Program-made: the position numbers and the translations under genes
Assembly (NCBI GenBank): GCA_022566795.1
Contig: JADFIF010000001.1
Span: 25,504 to 60,494 of the forward strand
Source: Chloroflexota bacterium
Lineage (GTDB): Bacteria; Chloroflexota; Dehalococcoidia; Lucifugimonadales; G022566795
DNA length: 34,991 nt
Reading direction: 5' to 3'
In this document: piece by piece, positions 23,565 to 31,959 of the stretch
Layout of the letters: the number at the start of each line of letters is the position of its first letter
How positions within the stretch are numbered: position 1 is the stretch's first letter
The notes under the pieces: generated by a model
What the model was told of the DNA's origin: nothing
Databases searched by the model: none
What the model saw: only the letters and a program-made list of their open reading frames with translations

Positions 23565-25562
23565 CTAGTCTGCCTGCCCGCTTGCCTCTTGAGGGCGCGG
23601 GGCTAGCAACCGGCCTAGACGCATCCTGTGATACAGGCGAAAAGGCAGCTTGAAGGCGAGCTGGTCCAGCATCAGTCGAATCAGCAGTTTCTTGCGTAAG
23701 GGGCGGGCGGCCATGTAGGCGCCCGCTCCGAACCCGGGGACTAGAGAGATCACCATGACCAGCGGGGTATGAATATTCGATGGGGTCCCGTCCGCCGCGG
23801 CGGCACCCCGAACGCGCCTCCAGCGCTCCTTGATCCAGTAACCGGCGGTCCACAAGAATCGCGCCAGACTCCGAACGCCGGGGACCGGAACGACGATGAC
23901 CACGCTTAGCACCAGGTGTACTCCCAGGTGGTGCAGCGGTACTTGGACCTGTCCCGACGACAGATGTTCGCGCAGCCAGATCGTCTCCGATGGTGATAGC
24001 CTGCCTGTTGCCTCCCAGCGCTCAATCCCACGATCTAGGAAATCCTGAGCAACTCGGTCGGCTGTGTGCATCCCGTGCGACAGGCGCATGTACAGGCGTT
24101 TCCAGTCCAGCAGGCGATAGGCGCCCCTGATGAGCCTTCCCCAGATGCGAGGCTCTGAGTCTTGCCAGGTGCGGATGGCGTCCTCGCAGCGGGCAACGTC
24201 GTCCCGGAGCTCTTCCAGTCCAGACTTCCCCAGGCTGCTCTCAAGAGCCGACTCGTTGGCTGAGATGTACCGTCGAAGCTGCTCGAAGTCGATGTCGTCG
24301 AAAATCGGGATGTTGCCACGCCGTAGTGCTGACCTCCACTGTCCGGGCGCGGGAATCGGAGTGACCACGGCGGACTCCAGATCGATGATGATGGGCTCGC
24401 CATCTGCCGAGCGAATGAGATTTGTGTGCGCATGGGGGTTCCGAGGGTTAATCTGCCACACGGACAGGCCTGCCTCCGCGAAGGTCTCAGCGACCTGCCC
24501 CAAAAACTCCTTGGTTGCGTCGTCGTTTTCGACCTTCTCCCCCGGAATGAACTCGGTGACGAAGTCACACGGGCCGTACATGCAGCTCACGCGCGTGACG
24601 TGCGCGACGAGGTCCTTTCCGAATCTATGGATTGTGAGCGCGCTGGCGATCTTTCTGCGGTAGGTCGCGGCGTCCAGTGACGCCCGGTTATGCTCGTAGG
24701 GGAAGCTCGCCTGGAAAGAGAGCCAGTAGATCAAGCGGACCAGCCCCGGCGGCCTGTACACCTTGGTCGCCGTCCCACGCTCCGGGTCCAGCACCACGGT
24801 GCTCGCGATGGAGCTCTCGACACTGCAGGCCTCGCAATCCAGGATGTCAAGCTCCGCAGCCTGCCTCGGCGAGATGAGCCACGGGATCCTCTGAACGTAG
24901 GCGAGGGCGGTGCTCAGCACCATGATCCAGAATGCGCCGAGCACGTATCCCGCTGCCACATCGGTGGGCCAGTGCGCCTGCTCGAACATGCGCGAGAAGC
25001 CGACCGCGAGCATCATGGCCAGCAGGAATCCGAGCAAAGGAATCAGGATCTTCTTGCTCAGCTTGTTGTAGATGGCCAGCCAAGCCAGGATACCGAACAG
25101 CACTGTGGTGCCAAAGACATGCCCACTTGGGAAGCTGGACTCCGAGCTTGCGTCCAGCGGCCTGGACCGCCCCACGAGCTCGCCTATCGTGAGGTCGCTG
25201 CCGTAGGCTACGGCCCCGACGACACCTCCGACAAGGATGAACCCCAACGCCGCGCGAGTCATGCCCAGAAGCCAAAGGACGATTATGCCTGCCGCACCCA
25301 CTCCAATCAGCGGATAGTTGCTAGTAGCGCCACTGACCGCCGCCGAGAAACCCGCCAGCAACGGCACATCCAGTTCGGTGACCCACGCGAGCACGGTCCG
25401 GTCCTCAGATGGGACCCCGCCATCGACGACCGCCAGGGTCAACAGCGCGAAGGCCGCGGCCAACACGCCGGCCGTGGCCAGCCAAAGCGCCGCGTGCACC
25501 TTGTTCACGTCGCGAAGCTCCGCGCCGAATTGGGTCCATGTACTGTGCATCGCCGTGGCCAT
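23565..25562 (-). CDS. Membrane PAP2 phosphatase fused to a kinase-like domain
   Basis: A 665-residue fusion. Residues 25-225 hold about six membrane segments and the PAP2 lipid-phosphatase motifs: GRSRP (131-135), the active-site FPSGH (144-148) and SRMFEQAHWPTD (190-201) with His197 and Asp201. The usual Lys of the first motif is absent. Residues 250-400 look like a protein-kinase/aminoglycoside-kinase fold: 'ATKVYRPPG' (Lys267 as ATP lysine), 'FVTEFIPGE' hinge, 'NPRNPHAHTNLI' catalytic loop and 'IIIDLES' (Asp394). The third part ends in more hydrophobic segments (about 530-610). A role in lipid or undecaprenyl-phosphate turnover is an inference from PAP2. ATG 25562 has AGGTAGGA upstream. 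Confidence 0.85.
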   Translation of the reverse strand: MATAMHSTWTQFGAELRDVNKVHAALWLATAGVLAAAFALLTLAVVDGGVPSEDRTVLAWVTELDVPLLAGFSAAVSGATSNYPLIGVGAAGIIVLWLLGMTRAALGFILVGGVVGAVAYGSDLTIGELVGRSRPLDASSESSFPSGHVFGTTVLFGILAWLAIYNKLSKKILIPLLGFLLAMMLAVGFSRMFEQAHWPTDVAAGYVLGAFWIMVLSTALAYVQRIPWLISPRQAAELDILDCEACSVESSIASTVVLDPERGTATKVYRPPGLVRLIYWLSFQASFPYEHNRASLDAATYRRKIASALTIHRFGKDLVAHVTRVSCMYGPCDFVTEFIPGEKVENDDATKEFLGQVAETFAEAGLSVWQINPRNPHAHTNLIRSADGEPIIIDLESAVVTPIPAPGQWRSALRRGNIPIFDDIDFEQLRRYISANESALESSLGKSGLEELRDDVARCEDAIRTWQDSEPRIWGRLIRGAYRLLDWKRLYMRLSHGMHTADRVAQDFLDRGIERWEATGRLSPSETIWLREHLSSGQVQVPLHHLGVHLVLSVVIVVPVPGVRSLARFLWTAGYWIKERWRRVRGAAAADGTPSNIHTPLVMVISLVPGFGAGAYMAARPLRKKLLIRLMLDQLAFKLPFRLYHRMRLGRLLAPRPQEASGQAD

Positions 25563-26062
25563 ATGTCCTACCTGAGGTCCCCTCTGGATATCGGGTCGCT
25601 ATGCTATGAAAATAACACACTGTGATAATAGTGAGATGCAGCGAGGGGCGGTTCGAGTTTGTTTCGAGTCTTGGCCCGCTTCATCGAGGCAACCCGCCGG
25701 CCGCTTGCCGGTGAGCTTCATGAGCGTCACCGGAGCAAGACGGCGTATGGACAACGACAGCCACGGCGTTCCGCATAGCGTGTCTTGACCTACAGCGCTC
25801 TTGAAAAGAGAATCCACTGGGCTGCGCTCGCGAGGGGTGAGGCGCCAGCCTGATTACCGCGTTCGGCTCTCCGGTGCTTCGTTGCATAAGTCTGATACAG
25901 CCCACCGTCCACTCTCGGCAAGGCTCCGAGAGGCCAAGCCCCTGGGGCACACCCCCAGGCCATAATCCTCACGGCGGACGGGTGGGAAAATTACGTATCG
26001 CCTTGTTGCCGAAGTACTCGTCACCCCCTGATTGGGAACCCCTGGGACGAATCGCCGGCGGT
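25563..26062. other. 500-bp intergenic region holding element A3
   Basis: The first 80 bp (to about 25640) are AT-rich, with a short palindrome CACACTGTG at about 25616-25624. They probably hold the promoter of the PAP2-fusion gene, although no good box pair was found. Element A3 fills 25874-26017. The rest shows no coding frame that resembles a protein. Confidence 0.45.
25874..26017 (+). repeat. Family A MITE-like element, copy A3
   Basis: A 144-bp compact copy. The inverted ends are GTGCTTCGTTGCATAAG at the left and AAGTAC at the right (CCTTGTTGCCGAAGTAC). It shares 'aagcccctgg', 'ataatcctcacgg' and 'ttacgtatcgcc' with A1 and A2. The hairpin is CTGGGG-cacac-CCCCAG. It lacks D and B and does not have CTAG at its flanks, so it may be older. 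Confidence 0.65.
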
Positions 26063-27208
26063 CTAAAACGTGTCGCCGGACTCCCGATTTTCGTCGCCGA
26101 TGCCCAGCGCGTCTTCGCCGATGAGTTGCATCGCCCGATCGGTGTTGGGGGGCATGAGGGTGCACGTCCTAATGTCTCGGAAGATCCGCTCCAACGGATA
26201 GCTCTTGTGGGCGCTTCGGCCTCCTGTGGTCTGAAGTGCCTTGGACGTCACCATCAGCGCCGCCTCTGTCGCAAGGTACTTTGCGCGCGCCGATAGGACC
26301 CAGCGTCGCTGGGCGTTGGCGTCCTTCCAGCCGGCCGCCGACTGGTACAGGACGAGCCGCGCCCCCTCCAGTGCCATGGTCATCTCGGCGACGCTCCGCT
26401 GCACCACTATGTTGTGTGCGAGCGGCGTTGGGTCGGGGGCGAACTGGTGCGTCTTTGCGTACTCGGCCGTGAACTCCAGTGCCCTCTGGGCGGCGCCGAT
26501 GTACACGGCCGAGTAGCCGAGGCCAAAGGTCTGGCCGATAGCCTTCTCGATAGCCTGGCCCGGTTCTCCCAGAACGCATTCGCCCGAAACGTGGCAGTCC
26601 TTGAACGACACCCTCGGGCTGACGGTCGCCCTCATCCCGAGGGTGTCCCAGGGGCCCGATATCGTCATGCCAGCCGCGTCGATGGGCACAAGGGCGAGCA
26701 GGTATCCTTCCAGTCCTACGTAGCCGCGCATGGTGCAGTGCACAATACTACGATGAGCCGCACCGGCCATCGTGCAAAAGTGCTTGTCTCCGTTGATGAC
26801 GTATTCGCCATCTGACCCGTGCGCGATCTCAGTCTCCCGGACGCCGGAGCCTCCGCGGCTGTCGGGCTCACTGCCCCAGCTTCCGAACAGCTTGCCTCGC
26901 TCTACGACGTCGGGGTAGTAGGTCGCCTTCTGCTCCGGCGTGGCAAGCGCGTCGATGTAGCGCTGGACGACCGAGTGCATGTGCATGGTCATGGCCGTGC
27001 TGGTGCAGCCCTGCGCGAGCTGCTCGATGACCATCACGTATGTCTGCATATCCAGGCCAAGCCCGCCGTACTCCTCGGGAACGGCGGCCGCCAGCAATCC
27101 CTGCTCCCAGAGGTCGTTCCAGCTCTCGACGGGATGCGTCGCGGTCTCATCGTAGGCAGCCGCGCGAGGCGCCAAGAGATCCCTGGCGACCCATGCCGCC
27201 TTCTCCAC
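26063..27208 (-). CDS. Acyl-CoA dehydrogenase-family flavoprotein
   Basis: A 381-residue FAD enzyme of the acyl-CoA dehydrogenase fold. Visible are the N-terminal helical domain 'LWEQGLLAAAVPEEYGGLGLDMQTYVMVIEQLA', the middle domain 'DGEYVINGDKHFCTMAGAA', 'GPWDTLGMRATVS', and the C-terminal 'LQTTGGRSAHKSYPLERIFRDIRT'. The usual catalytic 'EGT' turn is replaced by LMPPNTDR, so alpha-beta desaturation of a simple acyl-CoA is doubtful. A related role, such as oxygenation or an unusual CoA thioester, is possible. The frame continues to the preceding CaiB stop. GTG 27208 is the safest start, but CTG 27232 has an ideal AAGGAG six bases upstream. It lies 39 bp after the CaiB/BaiF gene and probably works on the same CoA ester. 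Confidence 0.88.
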   Translation of the reverse strand: MEKAAWVARDLLAPRAAAYDETATHPVESWNDLWEQGLLAAAVPEEYGGLGLDMQTYVMVIEQLAQGCTSTAMTMHMHSVVQRYIDALATPEQKATYYPDVVERGKLFGSWGSEPDSRGGSGVRETEIAHGSDGEYVINGDKHFCTMAGAAHRSIVHCTMRGYVGLEGYLLALVPIDAAGMTISGPWDTLGMRATVSPRVSFKDCHVSGECVLGEPGQAIEKAIGQTFGLGYSAVYIGAAQRALEFTAEYAKTHQFAPDPTPLAHNIVVQRSVAEMTMALEGARLVLYQSAAGWKDANAQRRWVLSARAKYLATEAALMVTSKALQTTGGRSAHKSYPLERIFRDIRTCTLMPPNTDRAMQLIGEDALGIGDENRESGDTF

Positions 27209-27247
27209 GATCTCTTCTCGTTGTTTCGACAGGGCGAGCTCCTTCGG

Positions 27248-29692
27248 TCAGTAGATCGCTTTCTGCTCCATGAGCTTCTCCAACGCGTGGGGCGGCACCC
27301 CGAGGACCTCGCCAAAGACGAGGCCGTTGTGCTGGCCAAGCAGGGGCGCCGGGGAGTATGCGAGATCGCGCATAGCGCCGAACTTGGCGGGCAGGCCTGC
27401 GACGCGGCGTTTGCCGACCTCCGCGTGGTCCATCTCGACGACGAACCCCCGTTCCTCCAGGTGCGGGTCCTGCATGAGCTCCATGACGCCCATCACCGGA
27501 CCGGCCGCCACTCCCGCCCTCTGCAGGAGTTCCATGACCTCCCCGGGCGCGTGCTGGCGCGTCCACTCGGTAATCAGCCCGTCGAGCTCGTCCTCGTTGC
27601 GCTTACGCTGCTGGGCCGAGACGAAGCCCGCGTCTTCCACCCACTCCGGATGTCCAACGACGCCGCATAGCGCGCGCCACTCCGCATCATCTGTCACCGC
27701 GACCGCCACCCACTGGTCGTCGCCGAGGCAGCGGTACACGTTGTGAGGAGACCATCTTGGATGGTGGTTCCCGATGCCTTGCAGCTGGCGGCCGTTCATC
27801 GTGTACTCGAGAAAGGCCTCGGGGATCATCGACGACATCACCTCCGCCATGGAGACCTCGATGTACTGGCCCTCGCCGGTAAGTGACCGATGCCGGAGGG
27901 CGGCCAGTATGCTGAAGACCATTATCGTGCCGACTCCGTAGTCCGGCCAGTTGCCGCCAAGGTTGGCAGGCGGCCCGCCAGGGTATCCGCTGATGGCGGG
28001 CACACCGGCGAAGGAGGCCACGTTGGGCCCGAACCCGCTGGCCTCGCGGTCCGGTCCGGTGACGCCTAGCGTCGACCCGCTGAGCATGACGAGGTCGGGC
28101 CTGATCCGGCGAAGGGCATCGTACCCTAGCCCCAGCCTGTTCATCACGTCGGTGGCGAAGTTCTCCATCACGACGTCGCTGATGGCCACCAGCTCTTTGA
28201 CCAGCTCGATGGCCCTGGGGGCGCCGAGGTTCAACGTCACGCCCAGCTTGCTGTAGTTGAGCCCGTTCCAGCTGGCCGAGCGATTGACGCCCTCAACCCC
28301 ATCGGCTGAGGCCTGGAAGCCGCGCCTGCTGAGCTCGAGCCGCGCCTCCGACTCCACGCGGATAACCTGCGCGCCCATGGTGCCCAGCCACGCGCCCGTA
28401 TGCGGCACCGACAGTATCCAACCGAAGTCCAGCACCCGAATGCCCTTGAGTGGCCGGTTGCGCTCTCCGACGGCGGACCGCTGGCCCTCCTCAACACTGG
28501 GGCCATATCGTCGTGATGCGGGCACATCGCCTCGCAGAGCCTTTAGGACCTCGCCGGTGTGCTGACCCAGGATGGGAGCGGGCCTCCGAACCTGCCAGGG
28601 CGTTGACCAGAAACGCACCGGCGGGCCGGGCTGTTTGACGAGGCCGGCCTTGGGATGATCCTGCTCAATGAAGAATCCCCTGTGCACGTACTGTGGCTCA
28701 CTCAGTATCTCCTTCATCGACAGTACCGGGAACGTGGAGATGCCGCTCGATGAGAGCATCCGGTACAGCTCCCTGCGGGTATAACCCATGAGCCAGTCGG
28801 TGACTAAAGGCTCGATGACCTCGACGCCGTCCCGCCGCCCCTGCAGGTCGCCGTAGTCGGGGTTGTCGGCCCACTCGGGGTGGCCCATCACGTCTTTCAG
28901 GGCCTCCCACCAGTGGTCCATGATGAACGAGGTCGAGATGTGGCCGTCCTTGCAGGGCCAGATCCACGGGAAGAAGGCCTTCACGCGGCTCTCGGGCACC
29001 TTTGAGATGTCGTAGGAGTGCGTGGCGAAGTTGCCGCGGATGTGATTGGCCACACACTCCATCATCGATACGTCGACCATCTGCCCCGTGCCGTAGGTCT
29101 CGCGGTAGGAGAGGGCGATCATCGAGGCTGTGGCGGCCGTCCAGCCTGCCAGGTACTCCGCGGGAGAGCCCCCACCGTGTAGCGGAGGCTCCTTGTCGAG
29201 GTCCGTCACGGCAAAGGCGGGCGTCTCGTATCCCATTCCACCCATGTGCCACGCGATCAGGTCCGTGCCCTTGTAGTTCCGGTACGGCCCGCTGCTCCCG
29301 AAAGGGGTGACGTAGGTCGCGACGAGTCCGGGGTTCAGCTTCGCCAGCGACTCGTAGTCCGTGCCGAGGGCGGCTGACCTATGCGGATTGGCGTCGGTGA
29401 CGAAGATATCGGCATCGCTGGCCAGCCTCTTCAGGGTCTCGCGGCCGCGTTGAGCTTCGAGGTCCAGCACGACGCCCCGCTTGTTGGCATTGAGGTACAA
29501 GAACTGGCCGCTGGCTTCGGGATCTGGCGCGCCGGCGAAGGGTCCCGCGCGCCGGGCCGGACTCCCCTCGGGGGGCTCGACGATGACGACGTCGGCGCCC
29601 AGATCGGCCATGGCCTTGCCGCACATGGCGGCTGCAATCCCTATTCCTTGCTCCACGACGGTTATGCCCGATAGGGCACCCTCGTCGGCCAT
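27248..29692 (-). CDS. Double-domain CaiB/BaiF CoA-transferase
   Basis: An 814-residue protein made of two family III CoA-transferase domains in tandem (about residues 1-385 and 410-800), where the usual protein is a single 400-residue domain that dimerises. Family members move CoA between carboxylic acids through an aspartyl anhydride. Domain 1 keeps the aspartate in YKGTDLIAW (about Asp144). Domain 2 reads SGFGPNVAS at the matching place, so the Asp is lost. Shared stretches include 'LDFGWILSVPHTGAWLGTMGA' in the second half and 'GQHTGEVL' near each end ('LLGQHNGLVF'). ATG 29692 was chosen over 29722, with GGAGAGAGG upstream. The substrate is unknown. Confidence 0.92.
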   Translation of the reverse strand: MADEGALSGITVVEQGIGIAAAMCGKAMADLGADVVIVEPPEGSPARRAGPFAGAPDPEASGQFLYLNANKRGVVLDLEAQRGRETLKRLASDADIFVTDANPHRSAALGTDYESLAKLNPGLVATYVTPFGSSGPYRNYKGTDLIAWHMGGMGYETPAFAVTDLDKEPPLHGGGSPAEYLAGWTAATASMIALSYRETYGTGQMVDVSMMECVANHIRGNFATHSYDISKVPESRVKAFFPWIWPCKDGHISTSFIMDHWWEALKDVMGHPEWADNPDYGDLQGRRDGVEVIEPLVTDWLMGYTRRELYRMLSSSGISTFPVLSMKEILSEPQYVHRGFFIEQDHPKAGLVKQPGPPVRFWSTPWQVRRPAPILGQHTGEVLKALRGDVPASRRYGPSVEEGQRSAVGERNRPLKGIRVLDFGWILSVPHTGAWLGTMGAQVIRVESEARLELSRRGFQASADGVEGVNRSASWNGLNYSKLGVTLNLGAPRAIELVKELVAISDVVMENFATDVMNRLGLGYDALRRIRPDLVMLSGSTLGVTGPDREASGFGPNVASFAGVPAISGYPGGPPANLGGNWPDYGVGTIMVFSILAALRHRSLTGEGQYIEVSMAEVMSSMIPEAFLEYTMNGRQLQGIGNHHPRWSPHNVYRCLGDDQWVAVAVTDDAEWRALCGVVGHPEWVEDAGFVSAQQRKRNEDELDGLITEWTRQHAPGEVMELLQRAGVAAGPVMGVMELMQDPHLEERGFVVEMDHAEVGKRRVAGLPAKFGAMRDLAYSPAPLLGQHNGLVFGEVLGVPPHALEKLMEQKAIY

Positions 29693-29818
29693 CCTCTCTC
29701 CTTTAGGCCTCCTACAGGCCACCTACAGGCTCCTCACCTTCGGGAACGCCGCCAGCTACGTTGCAGCGCGTGCAGCGGGCGGGCGATGACGTCACCCGGT
29801 CGGCTAGAGCCCGAATCC

Positions 29819-29991
29819 TAGCAGGGCGCTGAAAAACTCTTTCGACCATCCCCTTCGACGATGCTCAGGGCAGGCTCTCTGGCGCCCTTTCGAGGGAGGA
29901 AAGGGAGGAAATTTGCATCTGAGGGACACCCTCAGACTCCCGCAATCCCGACGAATCGGGACTGCACTCCCCGGTTTTCATCAGCCTCCTA
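29819..29991 (+). repeat. Family C MITE-like element, copy C2
   Basis: A 173-bp element bounded by TA at both sides in CTAG tetramers (29818-29821 and 29989-29992). The inverted ends are TAGCAGGGCGCTGAAAA and, from the other strand, TAGGAGGCTGATGAAAA (13 of 17 identical). It carries an inverted D unit (29851-29877) and the hairpin TCCCGA-cgaa-TCGGGA (29946-29961). The right-hand TAG is the stop codon of the PPOX gene on the minus strand. Confidence 0.75.
29851..29877 (-). repeat. D unit, copy D4 (inside C2)
   Basis: CCCTTCGACGATGCTCAGGG followed by CAGGCTC, the inverse of D1 and D2. Confidence 0.65.
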
Positions 29992-30552
29992 GACGCGGCG
30001 CGGGAGGCGCTTGTTGGCCTCGATGCGCTCCCCGTTCCAGAAGTCGGAGAAGGCCAGCGCCCGAGGACAATGGCTGTAGGCCTCTTCGACCTCGATCAAC
30101 AGTCCCTGAAGCACCTTGGCGTTCTCATCGGGGTTCTGGACCTCGAGCTCGATCTCCAGACGGTCAAGCTCCTCTTTGCCGACGATCTTCGCGGTCCCGT
30201 TGACCCGAACGGTCTCGCCTGCGCCCGGAATGAAGAAGATCAGGCCCGCTTGGGGGTTTTCGGAGATATTGATGTAGGACTGGAACAGCTTGTTCCCGGC
30301 GACGTCAGGGACCAGCACGCGCCTGTCGTCCAGCACCTTCACGAATCCCGGATTGCCTCCCTTGGGCGACGCGTCGCAGCGTCCGTCCGCCCCGCTGGTG
30401 GCCAGGACGCACATGGGCGACTGACGGATGAAGTCTTTGACCTGGTCCGAGAGATAGCCCTTCACCTTTGTGGCTGGACGCTCTTTGGGCAGACCGAACT
30501 GCCGTGTGAACCGGTTGTCGAATTGGGCCGCGACGTCCACCGTATCGACCAT
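29989..30552 (-). CDS. Pyridoxamine-phosphate-oxidase-family flavoprotein
   Basis: A 187-residue split-barrel flavoprotein. The layout 'VKDFIRQSPMCVLATSGADGRCDASPKGGNPGFVKVLDDRRVLVPDVAGNKL', 'NPQAGLIFFIPGAGETVRVNGTAKIVG' and a tail with 'EAYSHCPRALAFSDFWN' matches the MSMEG_1061-like PPOX group. Such proteins bind FMN or F420 and their substrates are mostly unknown. ATG 30552 was chosen because AAAGGAG lies seven bases before it and residues upstream do not fit the family. The TAG stop comes from the terminal CTAG of element C2. Confidence 0.88.
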   Translation of the reverse strand: MVDTVDVAAQFDNRFTRQFGLPKERPATKVKGYLSDQVKDFIRQSPMCVLATSGADGRCDASPKGGNPGFVKVLDDRRVLVPDVAGNKLFQSYINISENPQAGLIFFIPGAGETVRVNGTAKIVGKEELDRLEIELEVQNPDENAKVLQGLLIEVEEAYSHCPRALAFSDFWNGERIEANKRLPRRV

Positions 30553-30700
30553 CGTTTCGCTCCTTTGGATACTCTTCCGCGCCAGCCGGTCTTTTCGTCG
30601 ATCATCCGCACGGGACACGCGTATATCCGGGTACGGGCCAGATTCTACTGGAAGTATGGCCGAGTCGCAAACGGAGCGCCAGGGCAGCGGGGGCGGTCTC

Positions 30701-30728
30701 TTGACTCGCCCCCGCAGTGCCATACAAT
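30701..30728 (+). promoter_or_regulatory. Sigma70-type promoter for the class V aminotransferase gene
   Basis: TTGACT (30701-30706), a 16-bp spacer and TACAAT (30723-30728) give five-of-six matches at both boxes. Transcription would begin near 30735, so translation must start at ATG 30789 and not at the upstream in-frame start at 30717. Confidence 0.6.
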
Positions 30729-30788
30729 AGGCCTCCATACGGCACTAACCTTGCGGGATCCCCTCCCTACTCCACCGATGGACGGACA

Positions 30789-31946
30789 ATGCAGATTCGA
30801 CACGACTGGACCAAGATACGAGAAGAGTTCCCAACCCTCTCTAAAAAGAACTACCTGAATAGCTGCTCGTTGGGACTGCTTTCGAACCGGTCGCGTGGGG
30901 CGCTCACCCGGTACATGGACCTGTGGACGGAGCTCGGCGCCGCGGCCTGGTACTCCGAGTGGATGGCGGAGATAAGCGCCGTGCGCGAGGGATTCGCGAG
31001 CCTCATCAATGCCGATGTCGACGAGATCGCCGTGCTGCCCAGCATCTCCGCTGCCCTGGCCGCCATCTCGTCGAGTCTGAACCTTGGCGAGGGCGACCAA
31101 GTGGTTACGACCGCCCTCGACTTCCCGACGGTGCCCCACCACTTTCTGGCCAAGAGTAAGACGGGTGTCGAGACCGCCGTCGTCGCCTCCTCCGACAGGA
31201 TCAGCGTCGATCTCGACAGGATCAGCTCCGCGGTAATCGACCGCACCAGGCTCATAGCGACCAGCCGAGTCTACTTTACCAGCGGCTTCGTTCAGGACGT
31301 GGGGGCCATCGCCGAGATAGGCCATCGCAAAGACGCTCTGGTGTTCATCGACGACTACCAGGGCAACGGCCAGGTGCCCATCGACGTCAAGGCCGCCGGC
31401 GTCGACGTGCTGGTGGCGGGGGGATTGAAGTGGCTGCTGGGAGGGCCCGGCATCGCATACATGTACGTCAGGCGCGATCTCGTCGCAGAGCTCGAGCCCA
31501 CGGTGGCCGGATGGTTCGGCAACCGTGACCAGTTCAGCTTCAACCCCAACGAGATGGTCTTCCGCGACGACGCGGCGAGGTTCGAGACCGGCACCCCTTC
31601 GGTGGCGGCCGTTTTCACGGCCGCCGAGGGGCTGAGGATCGTCAACGAGCTGGGGCCGGAGGCGATAAGGGAGCGGACCTCCGCATTGACCGCGCGGCTG
31701 GTTTCGCGGCTGGAGGACGAGGGCTTCGGCCTCCGCGTCCCAGAGGAGACGGAGCGCCACGCCAGCATCACCATGATCGAGATGGAGGACCCGGCGGCAG
31801 CCGTCGAAGAGCTGGCCAGGCGAAACATCATCGTGGACCACCGCCCCGGCGCGGTGCGCATCTCGCCATACTTCTACAACACTCAGAACGACATCGACGA
31901 GGTGGTTGAGGCGCTCCGCGAGATCAGAACGGCGCTGGAGCCGTAG
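30789..31946 (+). CDS. Class V (cysteine desulfurase/kynureninase-type) aminotransferase-family PLP enzyme
   Basis: A 385-residue fold-type I PLP enzyme. 'YLNSCSLGLLS' at the N-terminus and 'LPSISAALAAISSSL' resemble the substrate and PLP-phosphate loops. The aspartate is Asp188/189 in FIDDYQGNGQVPID, and the PLP lysine is Lys214 in VAGGLKWLLGGPG, as in class V enzymes such as cysteine desulfurase, kynureninase and isopenicillin-N epimerase. The reaction is not determined. ATG 30789 agrees with the promoter at 30701-30728. Its stop is 13 bp from the convergent VOC gene. Confidence 0.9.
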   Translation: MQIRHDWTKIREEFPTLSKKNYLNSCSLGLLSNRSRGALTRYMDLWTELGAAAWYSEWMAEISAVREGFASLINADVDEIAVLPSISAALAAISSSLNLGEGDQVVTTALDFPTVPHHFLAKSKTGVETAVVASSDRISVDLDRISSAVIDRTRLIATSRVYFTSGFVQDVGAIAEIGHRKDALVFIDDYQGNGQVPIDVKAAGVDVLVAGGLKWLLGGPGIAYMYVRRDLVAELEPTVAGWFGNRDQFSFNPNEMVFRDDAARFETGTPSVAAVFTAAEGLRIVNELGPEAIRERTSALTARLVSRLEDEGFGLRVPEETERHASITMIEMEDPAAAVEELARRNIIVDHRPGAVRISPYFYNTQNDIDEVVEALREIRTALEP

Positions 31947-31959
31947 CGGCGTTGCGCCC

